Part shown: positions 1-6,234 of the stretch, piece by piece | Layout of the letters: each line of letters starts with the position of its first letter | Numbering within the stretch: position 1 is the first letter of the stretch | NCBI GenBank assembly: GCA_036569845.1 | Contig: DATCPY010000024.1 | Span: 1 to 7,900 of the forward strand | Direction of reading: 5' to 3' | DNA: 7,900 bases | From: UBA4735 sp036569845 | Lineage (GTDB): Bacteria; Chloroflexota; Limnocylindria; P2-11E | Made by a program: the position numbers and the translations under genes | The notes under the pieces: generated by a model | What the model saw: only the letters and a program-made list of their open reading frames with translations | Told to the model about the DNA's origin: nothing | Database searches by the model: none

Positions 1-419
1 AGCGTCGCGTCGTCCGGTATCTGGAGCTCGCGATGCTCGCAGGCCGTGTCCCGGCCGGGCGTGGCGCGCCGGTCGACAGCCGGCGTGTCGGTCTCGACCC
101 GCCGCGCGTCTGGCTGGACGAGCGCATCGACGCGCGCGTCCAGCGCATGGTCGACGACGGGGTGCTCGACGAGACCCGACGGCTGGTCGATCGCGGGCTC
201 GACCCCCGGCTTCCGAGCATGACCGGGCACGGATACATCCACTGGGCCGCGCACCTCCGCGGCGAGCTGACCATCGATGCTGCAGTCGCGGCGACCGCAA
301 GAGATGTCCGGGCGTACTCGCGCCGCCAGATGACCTGGTTCCGGCGCGACCCGGCGATCCGCTGGGTCGACCCGACCGCCGCCGATCCGTTGCCGCTCCT
401 CGAGGAGGTGCCGGCGTGA
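1..419 (+). CDS. miaA: tRNA dimethylallyltransferase MiaA, C-terminal part (5' end outside the window)
   Basis: MiaA transfers a dimethylallyl group from DMAPP to N6 of A37 in tRNAs that read codons beginning with U. The reading frame is open from the window edge (first full codon at 3), so the gene starts upstream and the ATG at 33 is internal. About 138 residues are visible. They begin with RRVVRYLEL, matching the conserved NPRRVIRALE block of the family. An acidic helical segment follows (DERIDARVQRMVDDGVLDE), then a G-x-GY block (TGHGYIHW), and finally the conserved C-terminal signature AYSRRQMTWFRRDPAIRWVD. The N-terminal P-loop domain is not in the window. The stop codon overlaps the dapF start in GTGA, indicating translational coupling. 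Family assignment rests on these C-terminal motifs and is strong. Confidence 0.93.
   Translation, partial: RRVVRYLELAMLAGRVPAGRGAPVDSRRVGLDPPRVWLDERIDARVQRMVDDGVLDETRRLVDRGLDPRLPSMTGHGYIHWAAHLRGELTIDAAVAATARDVRAYSRRQMTWFRRDPAIRWVDPTAADPLPLLEEVPA
402..408 (+). promoter_or_regulatory. Ribosome binding site of dapF
   Basis: GAGGAGG lies inside the 3' end of miaA, 7 bases before the GTG at 416. This strong Shine-Dalgarno match fixes the GTG as the dapF start, and the overlap with miaA coding sequence fits coupled translation. Confidence 0.75.
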
Positions 420-1150
420 AGTTCACGAAGATGCACGGCTGCGGGAACGACTTCATCGTCGTCGACGGCCCTATGGCCATCGACCCGGCGCGGGCGCGGG
501 CGCTGTGCGACCGCCGCACCGGCATCGGCGCGGACGGGATCCTCGTCATCGGTGCGCCGCGTGAGCGGCGCTGGCCGCTTGCCATCCATAACGCCGATGG
601 GTCGATCGCCGACGCGTGCGGCAACGGCTCGCGCTGCGTCGCGCGCTACCTCCTCGAGCGGCACGGCGGCGACAGCCTGGAGCTCGACACGGCGAGCGGC
701 GTCATCCGCGCGTGGCGCGACCCGGAAGGCTTCGCCATCGAGCTCCCGGCGCCGCAGCTCGGTGTCAGCCTGCGCGTCGACGGCCACGAGGCACGGGCCG
801 TGCGGGTAGGGAATCCGAACGTGATGGTGTTCGTCGACGACCCCGCACGCGTCGACCTGGTCGCGCTCGCGTCCGCGTCGACCGCGGTCGCGGGCCCGGC
901 GAATGTCGGTGCGCTCGCGCCGCGCGGACCCGACCAGATCGCGCTCCGCGTGCACGAGCGCGGCGTGGGGGAGACCCTGGCCTGCGGCACCGGCTCGTGC
1001 GCGGCCGTTGCCGCGGCGATCGCGCGCGGCGATGTGACGAGCGATACGGTCCGCGTACGCCTGCCGGGTGGCACACTCGTCGTCCGGCCACGTGGCGACC
1101 GCTACGAGCTCGCCGGTCCGGCCGAGTACGTCTTTTCAGGAGAGGCATGA
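416..1150 (+). CDS. dapF: Diaminopimelate epimerase DapF
   Basis: DapF interconverts LL- and meso-diaminopimelate in the cytoplasm, supplying meso-DAP for peptidoglycan and the last step before lysine. The 244-residue protein opens with the family signature KMHGCGNDFIVVDG. It carries both halves of the cofactor-independent two-thiol active site: Cys68 in NADGSIADACGNGSRC and Cys190 in RGVGETLACGTGSCAA. It is somewhat shorter than the usual 270-280 residues, with the reduction apparently in the loops between motifs; both catalytic blocks are intact. The GTG start overlaps the miaA stop and is preceded by a strong ribosome binding site. The stop codon overlaps an ATG at 1147 (ATGA), which opens a tiny ORF rather than hflX. 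Identification is secure. Confidence 0.96.
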   Translation: MKFTKMHGCGNDFIVVDGPMAIDPARARALCDRRTGIGADGILVIGAPRERRWPLAIHNADGSIADACGNGSRCVARYLLERHGGDSLELDTASGVIRAWRDPEGFAIELPAPQLGVSLRVDGHEARAVRVGNPNVMVFVDDPARVDLVALASASTAVAGPANVGALAPRGPDQIALRVHERGVGETLACGTGSCAAVAAAIARGDVTSDTVRVRLPGGTLVVRPRGDRYELAGPAEYVFSGEA

Positions 1151-1194
1151 GCGACGAGCGGCTTTGCCGCGAGGAGCGAACGCACCAGCCATGA
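1147..1194 (+). CDS. Possible 15-codon coupling ORF (minicistron 1)
   Basis: The ATG at 1147 overlaps the dapF stop (ATGA) and follows AGGAGAGG by one base. It opens a 15-residue frame, MSDERLCREERTHQP, that ends at 1192-1194. Its stop again overlaps an ATG at 1191. The peptide is charged and resembles nothing I know. Its likely role, if translated, is to pass ribosomes from dapF towards hflX rather than to make a functional product. It could equally be a chance frame in an inserted repeat. Confidence 0.3.
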   Translation: MSDERLCREERTHQP

Positions 1195-1235
1195 GCAATT
1201 TGGGCGCAGCCCAAACAGGAACAGGAGAGGCATGA
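1191..1235 (+). CDS. Possible 14-codon coupling ORF (minicistron 2)
   Basis: The ATG at 1191 overlaps the stop of the preceding tiny ORF. It opens a 14-residue frame, MSNLGAAQTGTGEA, whose TGA at 1233-1235 overlaps the hflX ATG at 1232. The 7-bp hairpin at 1199-1215 lies inside it. Together with the preceding ORF it forms an unbroken ATGA relay from dapF to hflX. Function as a peptide is doubtful; a re-initiation relay is the more reasonable reading. Confidence 0.3.
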   Translation: MSNLGAAQTGTGEA

Positions 1236-2509
1236 CCTTCGAGACCGCTGTCCCCGGCGAGCGCGCGTTCCTCGTCGGGCTCGAGCAGCAGGGAACCGCG
1301 CTCGAGGCCGACGACTCGCTCGACGAGCTCGCCACGCTCGTGGTCGCCGCCGGCGCGACGGTCGTTGGCCGCGCGACGCAGCATCGCCGCACGCCCGATC
1401 CGAATACGTGGGTGGGGAAGGGGAAGGCGGAAGAGCTGGCGGTGGAGCGTGCCCGCATCGGCGCGGACCTCATCGTCTTCGACGACGAGCTCTCCCCGAA
1501 GCAGCAGAAGAACCTTGAGGAGCTGCTCGGCGTCCGCGTGATCGATCGCTCCGCCGTGATCCTGGACATCTTCGCGCGTCACGCTCGTTCCAGGGAAGGC
1601 CAGCTCCAGGTGGAGCTCGCCCAGATGGAGTACCGGATGCCGCGCCTCGCCGGTGTCGGGAGCGAGATGTCGCGGCTCGGCGGTGGCATCAACACCCGCG
1701 GCCCGGGCGAGTCGAAGCTCGAGAGCGACCGGCAGGTCATCCGCCGGCGCATCCAGGAGCTCAAGGAGCGGCTCGCGACGGTCGCCGAGCAGCGCGGGCG
1801 ATCGCGCCAGTCGCGCAAGAAGGAGGGCCTGTTCCTCGCGGCCCTCGTCGGCTACACGAACGCGGGGAAGTCGACGCTCCTCAACGCGCTATCGGGCGCG
1901 GACGTGCTCGTCGCGGATCAGCCATTCGCGACCCTCGACCCGACGACCCGCCGCGCCACGGTCGGTGGCGGCGTGAACGTCCTGCTCTCCGACACCGTTG
2001 GCTTCATCAACAAGCTGCCGCCGACCCTCGTTGCGGCGTTCCGGGCCACCTTGGAGGAGCTCGCTGACGCCGATCTGCTCGTCCATGTTGCGGACGTCTC
2101 GCACCCGAACGTTCACGAACGGATGCGGGTCGTGAAGGACACGCTCGCGACCCTCGAGCTCGCGGACCGGCCGCAGCTCCTCGTCCTCAACAAGGCCGAC
2201 CTGCTCCGCGGTCCGGAGGGGGATGGTCTTCGAGAGGCGCTCAATGCCGAGTTCCCGCGGGCGATCCTCGCTTCGGCCCAGACCGGCGAGGGCATGGAGC
2301 TGCTCCGCACGCGCCTCGGCGAGGCCGCGCGCGCGACTTGGACGAAGATCCGGCTCACGCTGCCGTACGACCGGGGTGGGGCGATGATCCAGCGGATCCG
2401 CGAGCGTGGCGCGCTGCAGCGCGAGGAGTACTCCGAGGGCGGCATCCTCGTCGAGGCCGATGTACCGGCCGACCTCGCGGCCGAGCTGCGCGAGCTGGCC
2501 CGCGCGTAG
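1232..2509 (+). CDS. hflX: GTPase HflX
   Basis: HflX is a ribosome-binding GTPase that splits or rescues stalled 70S ribosomes, notably under heat stress. The 425-residue protein has the N-terminal HflX domain (about 10-120, with the NTWVGKGKAEEL block at 58-69 and FDDELSPKQQKNLEE at 83-97). A glycine-rich linker region follows (GGGINTRGPGESKLE, 150-164), then a coiled segment (165-198), then the G domain. Visible G motifs are G1 GYTNAGKST (207-215), G3 DTVGF (254-258), G4 NKAD (320-323) and a G5-like SAQTG. The length is typical. The ATG at 1232 follows AGGAGAGG and overlaps the stop of a tiny upstream ORF. Its own TAG overlaps the next gene's GTG by one base (TAGTG). Identification is secure. 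Confidence 0.96.
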   Translation: MTFETAVPGERAFLVGLEQQGTALEADDSLDELATLVVAAGATVVGRATQHRRTPDPNTWVGKGKAEELAVERARIGADLIVFDDELSPKQQKNLEELLGVRVIDRSAVILDIFARHARSREGQLQVELAQMEYRMPRLAGVGSEMSRLGGGINTRGPGESKLESDRQVIRRRIQELKERLATVAEQRGRSRQSRKKEGLFLAALVGYTNAGKSTLLNALSGADVLVADQPFATLDPTTRRATVGGGVNVLLSDTVGFINKLPPTLVAAFRATLEELADADLLVHVADVSHPNVHERMRVVKDTLATLELADRPQLLVLNKADLLRGPEGDGLREALNAEFPRAILASAQTGEGMELLRTRLGEAARATWTKIRLTLPYDRGGAMIQRIRERGALQREEYSEGGILVEADVPADLAAELRELARA

Positions 2510-3726
2510 TGGCGGCGACCGCGGCTCCGGTCACCAGCTACCGGGCGCTCCTTCGGGTACCAGGATTCCCGCGTCTCGCGATCGCGACCCTTCTGGTCCG
2601 CGCAGGCGCGTCGATGTGGCAGCTCGCGCTCGTGCTATTCGTCCTCCAGCGCTACGGATCGGCGTCGCTCGCCGGGATCAGCGTGTTCCTCGCGATCGCA
2701 CCCGGAGTGATCGTGAGCCCGCTCGCCGGCGCGCTGCTCGACCGGTACGGGCGCGTCCGGCTGATGGTCTCTGATTACGTCGCCTCGGCCGTCGCCCTGG
2801 CAGGCATCGTCGTTCTCGCGAACGTCCACGCGCCGCTGCCGGCGATCCTCGCCCTCGTCGTCTTCAGCTCGCTCATGAACCCGCTCGGCACGAGCGGCTC
2901 GCGCTCGCTGTTCCCGCTCGTCATCCCGCCCCACCTGTGGGACCGCGCCAACGCGATGGACTCGATGTTCTACATGGTCACGACCGTGCTCGGCCCGCCG
3001 CTCGCGGGGGCGATCGTCGCGTTCTACTCACCGGAGGCCGCGATCGCCGCGACGGCGGTGGTCTTCGTCGCCGGGGCCGCGACGCTCGTCGGGGTCCGCG
3101 ATGTGCCCTCGGATCGAGCAGATCGCGTCGGTCTGCTCGCCGAAGCGCGCGCCGGGGTCGTCTACGTCCTGCGGAATCAGGCGCTCCGCGGGCTTGCGGT
3201 CGGGATGTCGGTGGTGAATCTAGGGCAGGGGATCCTCATCGTCGCGCTGCCGGTGAAGGTCCTCGAGGGCGGGTACGGCGGAGTCCAGGTCGTCGGCGTC
3301 CTCTGGTCGCTCATGGGACTGAGCGGCATCGCGAGCGGTCTCCTCGCCGGGCGGTTGGGGAGCGTCGGGCGCGAGCGTCCGATGCTGGTCGGCGGGATCC
3401 TTGGGATCGGTGCCGGCATCGGCGCCATCGCGACGGCGTCATCGCTCGGCGGGCTGGTGGTCGGCGTGTTCCTCGTGGGCATCGGCGGCGCGGTGATGGA
3501 TGTCGCGCTGTTCTCGCTACGCCAGCGGGTGACCGATCCGGCCTGGTTCGGCCGCGCGTTCGCGGTCTCGATGCACCTCAACTATTCGGGCATCCCCGTC
3601 GGCTCCGCGCTCTCCGGGCCACTGCTCGCGATCTCGACCCCGGTCGCGCTCGCCGCTGCTGTGGCCTTCGCGATCGCCGCGGCCGGGCTCACGTTCGTGA
3701 TGGTGCCGTCGAGCGAGCGCGGCTAG
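2509..3726 (+). CDS. MFS transporter, DHA3/EntS-like efflux type
   Basis: This is a 405-residue polytopic membrane protein with about 12 hydrophobic segments, as expected for a major facilitator. The motif-A loop GALLDRYGRVRLM (74-86) sits after the second segment, and a long cytoplasmic-like charged stretch with DVPSDRADRVGLLAEARAG separates the halves near the middle. The pattern resembles the DHA3 drug-efflux/enterobactin-exporter branch (MFS_3-like), so export of a small molecule by proton antiport is likely; the substrate cannot be read from the sequence. The frame is open far upstream into hflX. I chose the GTG at 2509 because it overlaps the hflX stop (TAGTG) and gives a normal N-terminus; a start further upstream would be antisense to nothing but would overlap hflX by up to 170 bases. 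It appears to be fourth in the miaA operon. Confidence 0.85.
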   Translation: MAATAAPVTSYRALLRVPGFPRLAIATLLVRAGASMWQLALVLFVLQRYGSASLAGISVFLAIAPGVIVSPLAGALLDRYGRVRLMVSDYVASAVALAGIVVLANVHAPLPAILALVVFSSLMNPLGTSGSRSLFPLVIPPHLWDRANAMDSMFYMVTTVLGPPLAGAIVAFYSPEAAIAATAVVFVAGAATLVGVRDVPSDRADRVGLLAEARAGVVYVLRNQALRGLAVGMSVVNLGQGILIVALPVKVLEGGYGGVQVVGVLWSLMGLSGIASGLLAGRLGSVGRERPMLVGGILGIGAGIGAIATASSLGGLVVGVFLVGIGGAVMDVALFSLRQRVTDPAWFGRAFAVSMHLNYSGIPVGSALSGPLLAISTPVALAAAVAFAIAAAGLTFVMVPSSERG

Positions 3727-3730
3727 GCGC

Positions 3731-4243
3731 GTGATCGCGCGGCGGCCGGTGTACGTCGCACTCGTCGTGATCGGCCTGGTCGCCGCGAGCTGGCAGTTCA
3801 ACGTCTTGGACGTTCGGGCGAGGGCGCCGTTCGCGTCCGTCGCCTCAGCCTTCGATGCGCCGCCGGGGTATCCGGGCTACCACTGGTCGCGCAACGGCCA
3901 GACCGTCGGAGAGTTCGAGCTCACGACGATCGCGGGACCGTCCCACTGCGGTTGGCAATCGGCGGCGATGGTGTTCATCGGCTGGCCGCCGGGCACGATA
4001 GCTCCAACGAGCGCCGGCTCGCGGATGTACATCCGTGATCCCCAAGGCGTGTACAGCGCCAAATACCGCGACCTGTTGGTGCGGAACGCGACGTTGCCCG
4101 CGGACGCGAGGCCGACGGGATACCGGCTCGGCCTGATCGAGCTCTATCTGAGCCCGACCGATCAGGACCAGGGGCTCTACGTCGTGGCACCGTCCGGTGC
4201 GGAACGCTGGCCGCGGGTGGATCCGATGGGACTGTGCGCTTGA
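3731..4243 (+). CDS. Small membrane-anchored or secreted protein of unknown function with HCGWQS motif
   Basis: I do not recognise a named family. The 170-residue protein starts at a GTG four bases after the MFS stop and so is probably the last gene of the operon. Residues 7-20 form one hydrophobic segment after RR, so it is likely exported and either anchored or cleaved. The rest is a soluble domain with a distinctive HCGWQSA block (72-78), YIRDPQG (100-106), a PADARPTGYRLG segment (123-134), ELYLSPTD (137-144), ERWPRVDP (158-165), and a C-terminal GLCA. Only two cysteines are present, Cys73 and Cys169. They could form a disulfide linking the start and end of the domain. The aromatic-rich, motif-dense body looks like a conserved extracytoplasmic domain, not random coding. 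Its link to the transporter is positional only. Confidence 0.75.
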   Translation: MIARRPVYVALVVIGLVAASWQFNVLDVRARAPFASVASAFDAPPGYPGYHWSRNGQTVGEFELTTIAGPSHCGWQSAAMVFIGWPPGTIAPTSAGSRMYIRDPQGVYSAKYRDLLVRNATLPADARPTGYRLGLIELYLSPTDQDQGLYVVAPSGAERWPRVDPMGLCA

Positions 4244-4244
4244 C

Positions 4245-4268
4245 GGCGCTTCAACCGACGGCAGCGCC
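4245..4268. terminator. Inverted repeat at the convergent junction, possible bidirectional terminator
   Basis: GGCGCT (4245-4250) and AGCGCC (4263-4268) form a perfect 6-bp stem with a 12-base loop. It spans the 7-base gap between two convergent stop codons and the last codons of fgd. There is no U-tract on either strand, so intrinsic termination is uncertain and the pairing could be chance. Confidence 0.3.
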
Positions 4269-5273
4269 CGCGCGGGCCGCACGCGCACGTAATCCGGGCA
4301 TCACGTCCTTCTGGAAGAGCTTGATGAAGCGCTCCTGATCCGCGCCGGGCCCATGGATCACGAGATGCTCGAACCCCATGTCGGCGTACTTACCGACACG
4401 CTCGACGATCTCCGCCGGGTCCGTCGACACGATCCACCGCGATGCGGCCTGCTCGGTCGTGAGCGCGGATGCGAGCCGCTCCATCTCCCGCGGGTCCTCG
4501 ACGCCGACCTTCTGGTCGCCGGGCAGCGCGAGGGCCGCCCATTCCCGGGTGTTGTCGAGCGCCTTCTGGCGGTCGGTGTCGTACGAGACCTTGACCTCGA
4601 TCATCATCTCGATCGCCTTCGGGTCGCGGGCCGCCTTCTTCGCGCCTTCCTGGACCGCCGGGATGAGCGTCGTCGTGTAGAGCTCCTCGCCCTTGCCGCT
4701 CGTGCAGATGAATCCGTCCGCAAGGCGGCCGGCGAGCCGCGCCGCAGATTCGCCGGTGCCGGCGATGTACAGCGGCACCGGCCCCGACTGCGCCCGCTCG
4801 TAGATCGACGCGTTCTTCGTCTTGTAGAAGTCACCATCGAACGTCACGAAGTCCTCGCTCCACAGCTTGCGCATGAGCTCGACGGCCTCTTTCATCCGCG
4901 CGAAGCGCTCCTTGATCTCGGGCCACGCGATGCCGAGGGGGACCTCGTTCATCGACTCGCCGGTGCCGATGCCGAGGAAGAAGCGGCCGCCGGCGAGCGA
5001 CTGGATGGTCGCGGCCATCTGGGCGACGAGCGCCGGGTGATAACGGAACGTCGGGGTCGCCACGCTGGTGCCGATCTGCACGCGCGTGGTGCGCGCCGCA
5101 AGGGCGCCGAGCCAGACGAAGGCGTTGGGAGCCTGCCCGCCGGTGTGGCGCCACGGCTGGAAGTGATCGCTGACCGTCACGCTGTCGAAGCCCGAGTCCT
5201 CCGCGAGGACGCTGAACGTCAGGAGCTCGCTCGCGCCGAATTGCTCCGCCGAGGCCTTGTAGCCGATCTTCAT
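4251..5273 (-). CDS. fgd: F420-dependent glucose-6-phosphate dehydrogenase
   Basis: This enzyme oxidises glucose-6-phosphate to 6-phosphogluconolactone while reducing coenzyme F420 to F420H2, feeding the cell's F420-dependent reductases. The 340-residue luciferase-like TIM barrel starts LGYKASAEQF-like (MKIGYKASAEQF) and contains VSDHFQPWRH, GTSVATPTFRYHP, GIGTGESMNE, WPEIKERFARM, DGFICTSGKGEELYT and SRWIV. Compared with remembered M. tuberculosis Fgd1, every key residue has an equivalent: Glu10, Asp36, His37, Trp41, Glu106 at the active site, and Thr191, Lys194, Lys255, Arg279 for the phosphate. That separates it from the many generic LLM-class oxidoreductases. The ATG at 5273 aligns with the family start; the frame remains open upstream to 5492, but that part is antisense-like within the neighbouring gene. 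It lies 19 bases after the sulfurtransferase stop, probably in one transcript. No clear Shine-Dalgarno is visible. Confidence 0.92.
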   Translation of the reverse strand: MKIGYKASAEQFGASELLTFSVLAEDSGFDSVTVSDHFQPWRHTGGQAPNAFVWLGALAARTTRVQIGTSVATPTFRYHPALVAQMAATIQSLAGGRFFLGIGTGESMNEVPLGIAWPEIKERFARMKEAVELMRKLWSEDFVTFDGDFYKTKNASIYERAQSGPVPLYIAGTGESAARLAGRLADGFICTSGKGEELYTTTLIPAVQEGAKKAARDPKAIEMMIEVKVSYDTDRQKALDNTREWAALALPGDQKVGVEDPREMERLASALTTEQAASRWIVSTDPAEIVERVGKYADMGFEHLVIHGPGADQERFIKLFQKDVMPGLRARAARAGAAVG

Positions 5274-5292
5274 GCGTCCAGCCAAGGGTAGG

Positions 5293-6147
5293 TCAGCTGC
5301 GCCCGACGACGATCGGCACATCGTCGCGATTACCCCATTCCTCCCACGACCCGTCGTACGTGCGGACGTTGTCGTGGCCGAGCGCTGTAAGCACCAAATG
5401 CGTGAAAGCTGCGCGGACGCCCGCCTGGCAGTAGGTGATCGTCGCGGTCTCGGGGCCGAAGCCCGCGTCGATGTACATCTGCTCGAGCTCATCCGGATCT
5501 TTCAGCATCCAGTCGTCGCGAAGCGCGTCCTTCCACAGCACGTTCACCGCGCCAGGGATGTGTCCCCCGTGCTTCGCCCGGGCCTCCCTGCCCGTGTACT
5601 CGCTGTCCCGCCGAACATCGAGGAGCCACGGATCGGCGGTGCGGACCGCGGACAGGACCTCATCCTTGGATGCGACGACCGCGTCGCGCGGGCGCGACGT
5701 GAACGTCGCACGCTCGGGCGTCACCTCGCCGCTTTCGACGGGGCGGCCTTCGCGCACCCACTTCTGGAGCCCACCCTCCATCACGGCCATCTGGTCGTGG
5801 CCGTAGCGGCGGAGGGCGAGCCACAGGCGGGCGGCGTGATGACCGCCTTCGGCGTCGTAGCCGATGACGAACGTGTCGTCGCCGATCCCGAAGCGGCCCA
5901 TGGTCGCCGCGAACTCCGCCGGGCCTTGGAGCATGTACTTCGGGTGGCCGGACGGCGGTGGGGGAGCGGCGATGTCGCGGCTCCAATCGATGTGGACCGC
6001 GCCGGGCAGATGGGCGTTCAGGTACTCGGCGCGGGCCTCGGCATCGAAGCTGAACCGGCAGTCGACGAGCTGGATCTTCGCGTCGCGCATTCGCATGGCG
6101 ACGTTCTCGGTGGACCAGAAGAGGTCCGGACGGGCGAATGGGCTCAC
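5293..6147 (-). CDS. Tandem-rhodanese sulfurtransferase (thiosulfate/3-mercaptopyruvate type)
   Basis: This 284-residue protein has two rhodanese domains, the layout of TST/MST enzymes that move sulfane sulfur from thiosulfate or 3-mercaptopyruvate to cyanide or thiols. Domain 1 (about 10-130) includes LVDCRF, HLPGAVHIDW and ends with GGLQKW; its active-site position holds Asp98 (YDAEGGHHAARLW), so it is catalytically silent, as is normal. Domain 2 (about 155-284) has LLDVRRDSEY, GHIPGAVNV and the catalytic Cys240 in CQAGVRAAF, then YDGSWEEWG. The loop is neither the CRKGVTA typical of thiosulfate enzymes nor CG-SGVTA typical of mercaptopyruvate enzymes, so the donor is open. The GTG at 6147 is chosen because the N-terminus FWSTENVA matches the family start and a TAnnnT box lies six bases upstream. 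First gene of the unit with fgd. Confidence 0.92.
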   Translation of the reverse strand: MSPFARPDLFWSTENVAMRMRDAKIQLVDCRFSFDAEARAEYLNAHLPGAVHIDWSRDIAAPPPPSGHPKYMLQGPAEFAATMGRFGIGDDTFVIGYDAEGGHHAARLWLALRRYGHDQMAVMEGGLQKWVREGRPVESGEVTPERATFTSRPRDAVVASKDEVLSAVRTADPWLLDVRRDSEYTGREARAKHGGHIPGAVNVLWKDALRDDWMLKDPDELEQMYIDAGFGPETATITYCQAGVRAAFTHLVLTALGHDNVRTYDGSWEEWGNRDDVPIVVGRS

Positions 6148-6150
6148 CGC

Positions 6151-6159
6151 GACAATCTA
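6151..6159. promoter_or_regulatory. Possible overlapping divergent -10 elements
   Basis: On the - strand TAGATT (complement of 6154-6159) fits TAnnnT and sits six bases before the sulfurtransferase GTG, the spacing expected for a leaderless transcript. On the + strand GACAAT (6151-6156) is a weaker match, six bases before an in-frame GTG at 6163 that could start the glutaredoxin gene. No convincing -35 boxes are visible. If both are used, the two promoters overlap and would exclude each other. Confidence 0.35.
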
Positions 6160-6234
6160 GCTGTGCTACGTGGCAGCCTTCGCCGCGGCCTGGCGCTCGC
6201 CCGTCTTCGCAGCTATCGCTCGCCTCCGCTGCCG

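Larger units (their letters stand above)
1137..1235 (+). repeat. Inserted-looking intergenic element with 14-bp direct repeats and two hairpins between dapF and hflX
   Basis: The 14-base string CAGGAGAGGCATGA occurs exactly at 1137-1150 and again at 1222-1235, 85 bases apart. Between the copies are 71 bases with two perfect small stem-loops: GCGGC-TTT-GCCGC (1158-1170) and TTTGGGC-GCA-GCCCAAA (1199-1215). Each repeat contains a Shine-Dalgarno-like AGGAGAGG followed by ATGA. Removing one repeat plus the 71 bases would give a direct ATGA overlap of dapF stop and hflX start, like the other junctions of this operon. I infer a REP- or MITE-like insertion, or a tandem duplication of the translation start region. 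The repeat and stems are seen directly; the origin is inference. Confidence 0.6.

Noticed and set aside
616..1194. 192-residue open frame in an alternate + frame within dapF
   Set aside because: Arg-rich shadow of dapF; only its last 15 codons (from 1147) merit mention as a coupling ORF.
2338..2508. MFS start upstream of 2509
   Set aside because: It would add an Arg/Pro-rich soluble extension overlapping hflX; the GTG at the hflX stop gives a normal MFS N-terminus.
4353..5291. 312-residue open frame on the + strand
   Set aside because: It lies opposite fgd, whose conserved residues are intact. Its translation is a repetitive Arg/Glu/Asp/Leu-rich string typical of antisense frames in high-GC DNA.
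5272..6162. Long upstream extension of the glutaredoxin frame
   Set aside because: This part is antisense to the sulfurtransferase and shows no domain; the thioredoxin-fold part begins only at about 6235.
6172..6234. GGCAGC/GCTGCC inverted pair flanking the glutaredoxin upstream region
   Set aside because: Six-base arms about 50 bases apart in very GC-rich DNA are expected by chance.
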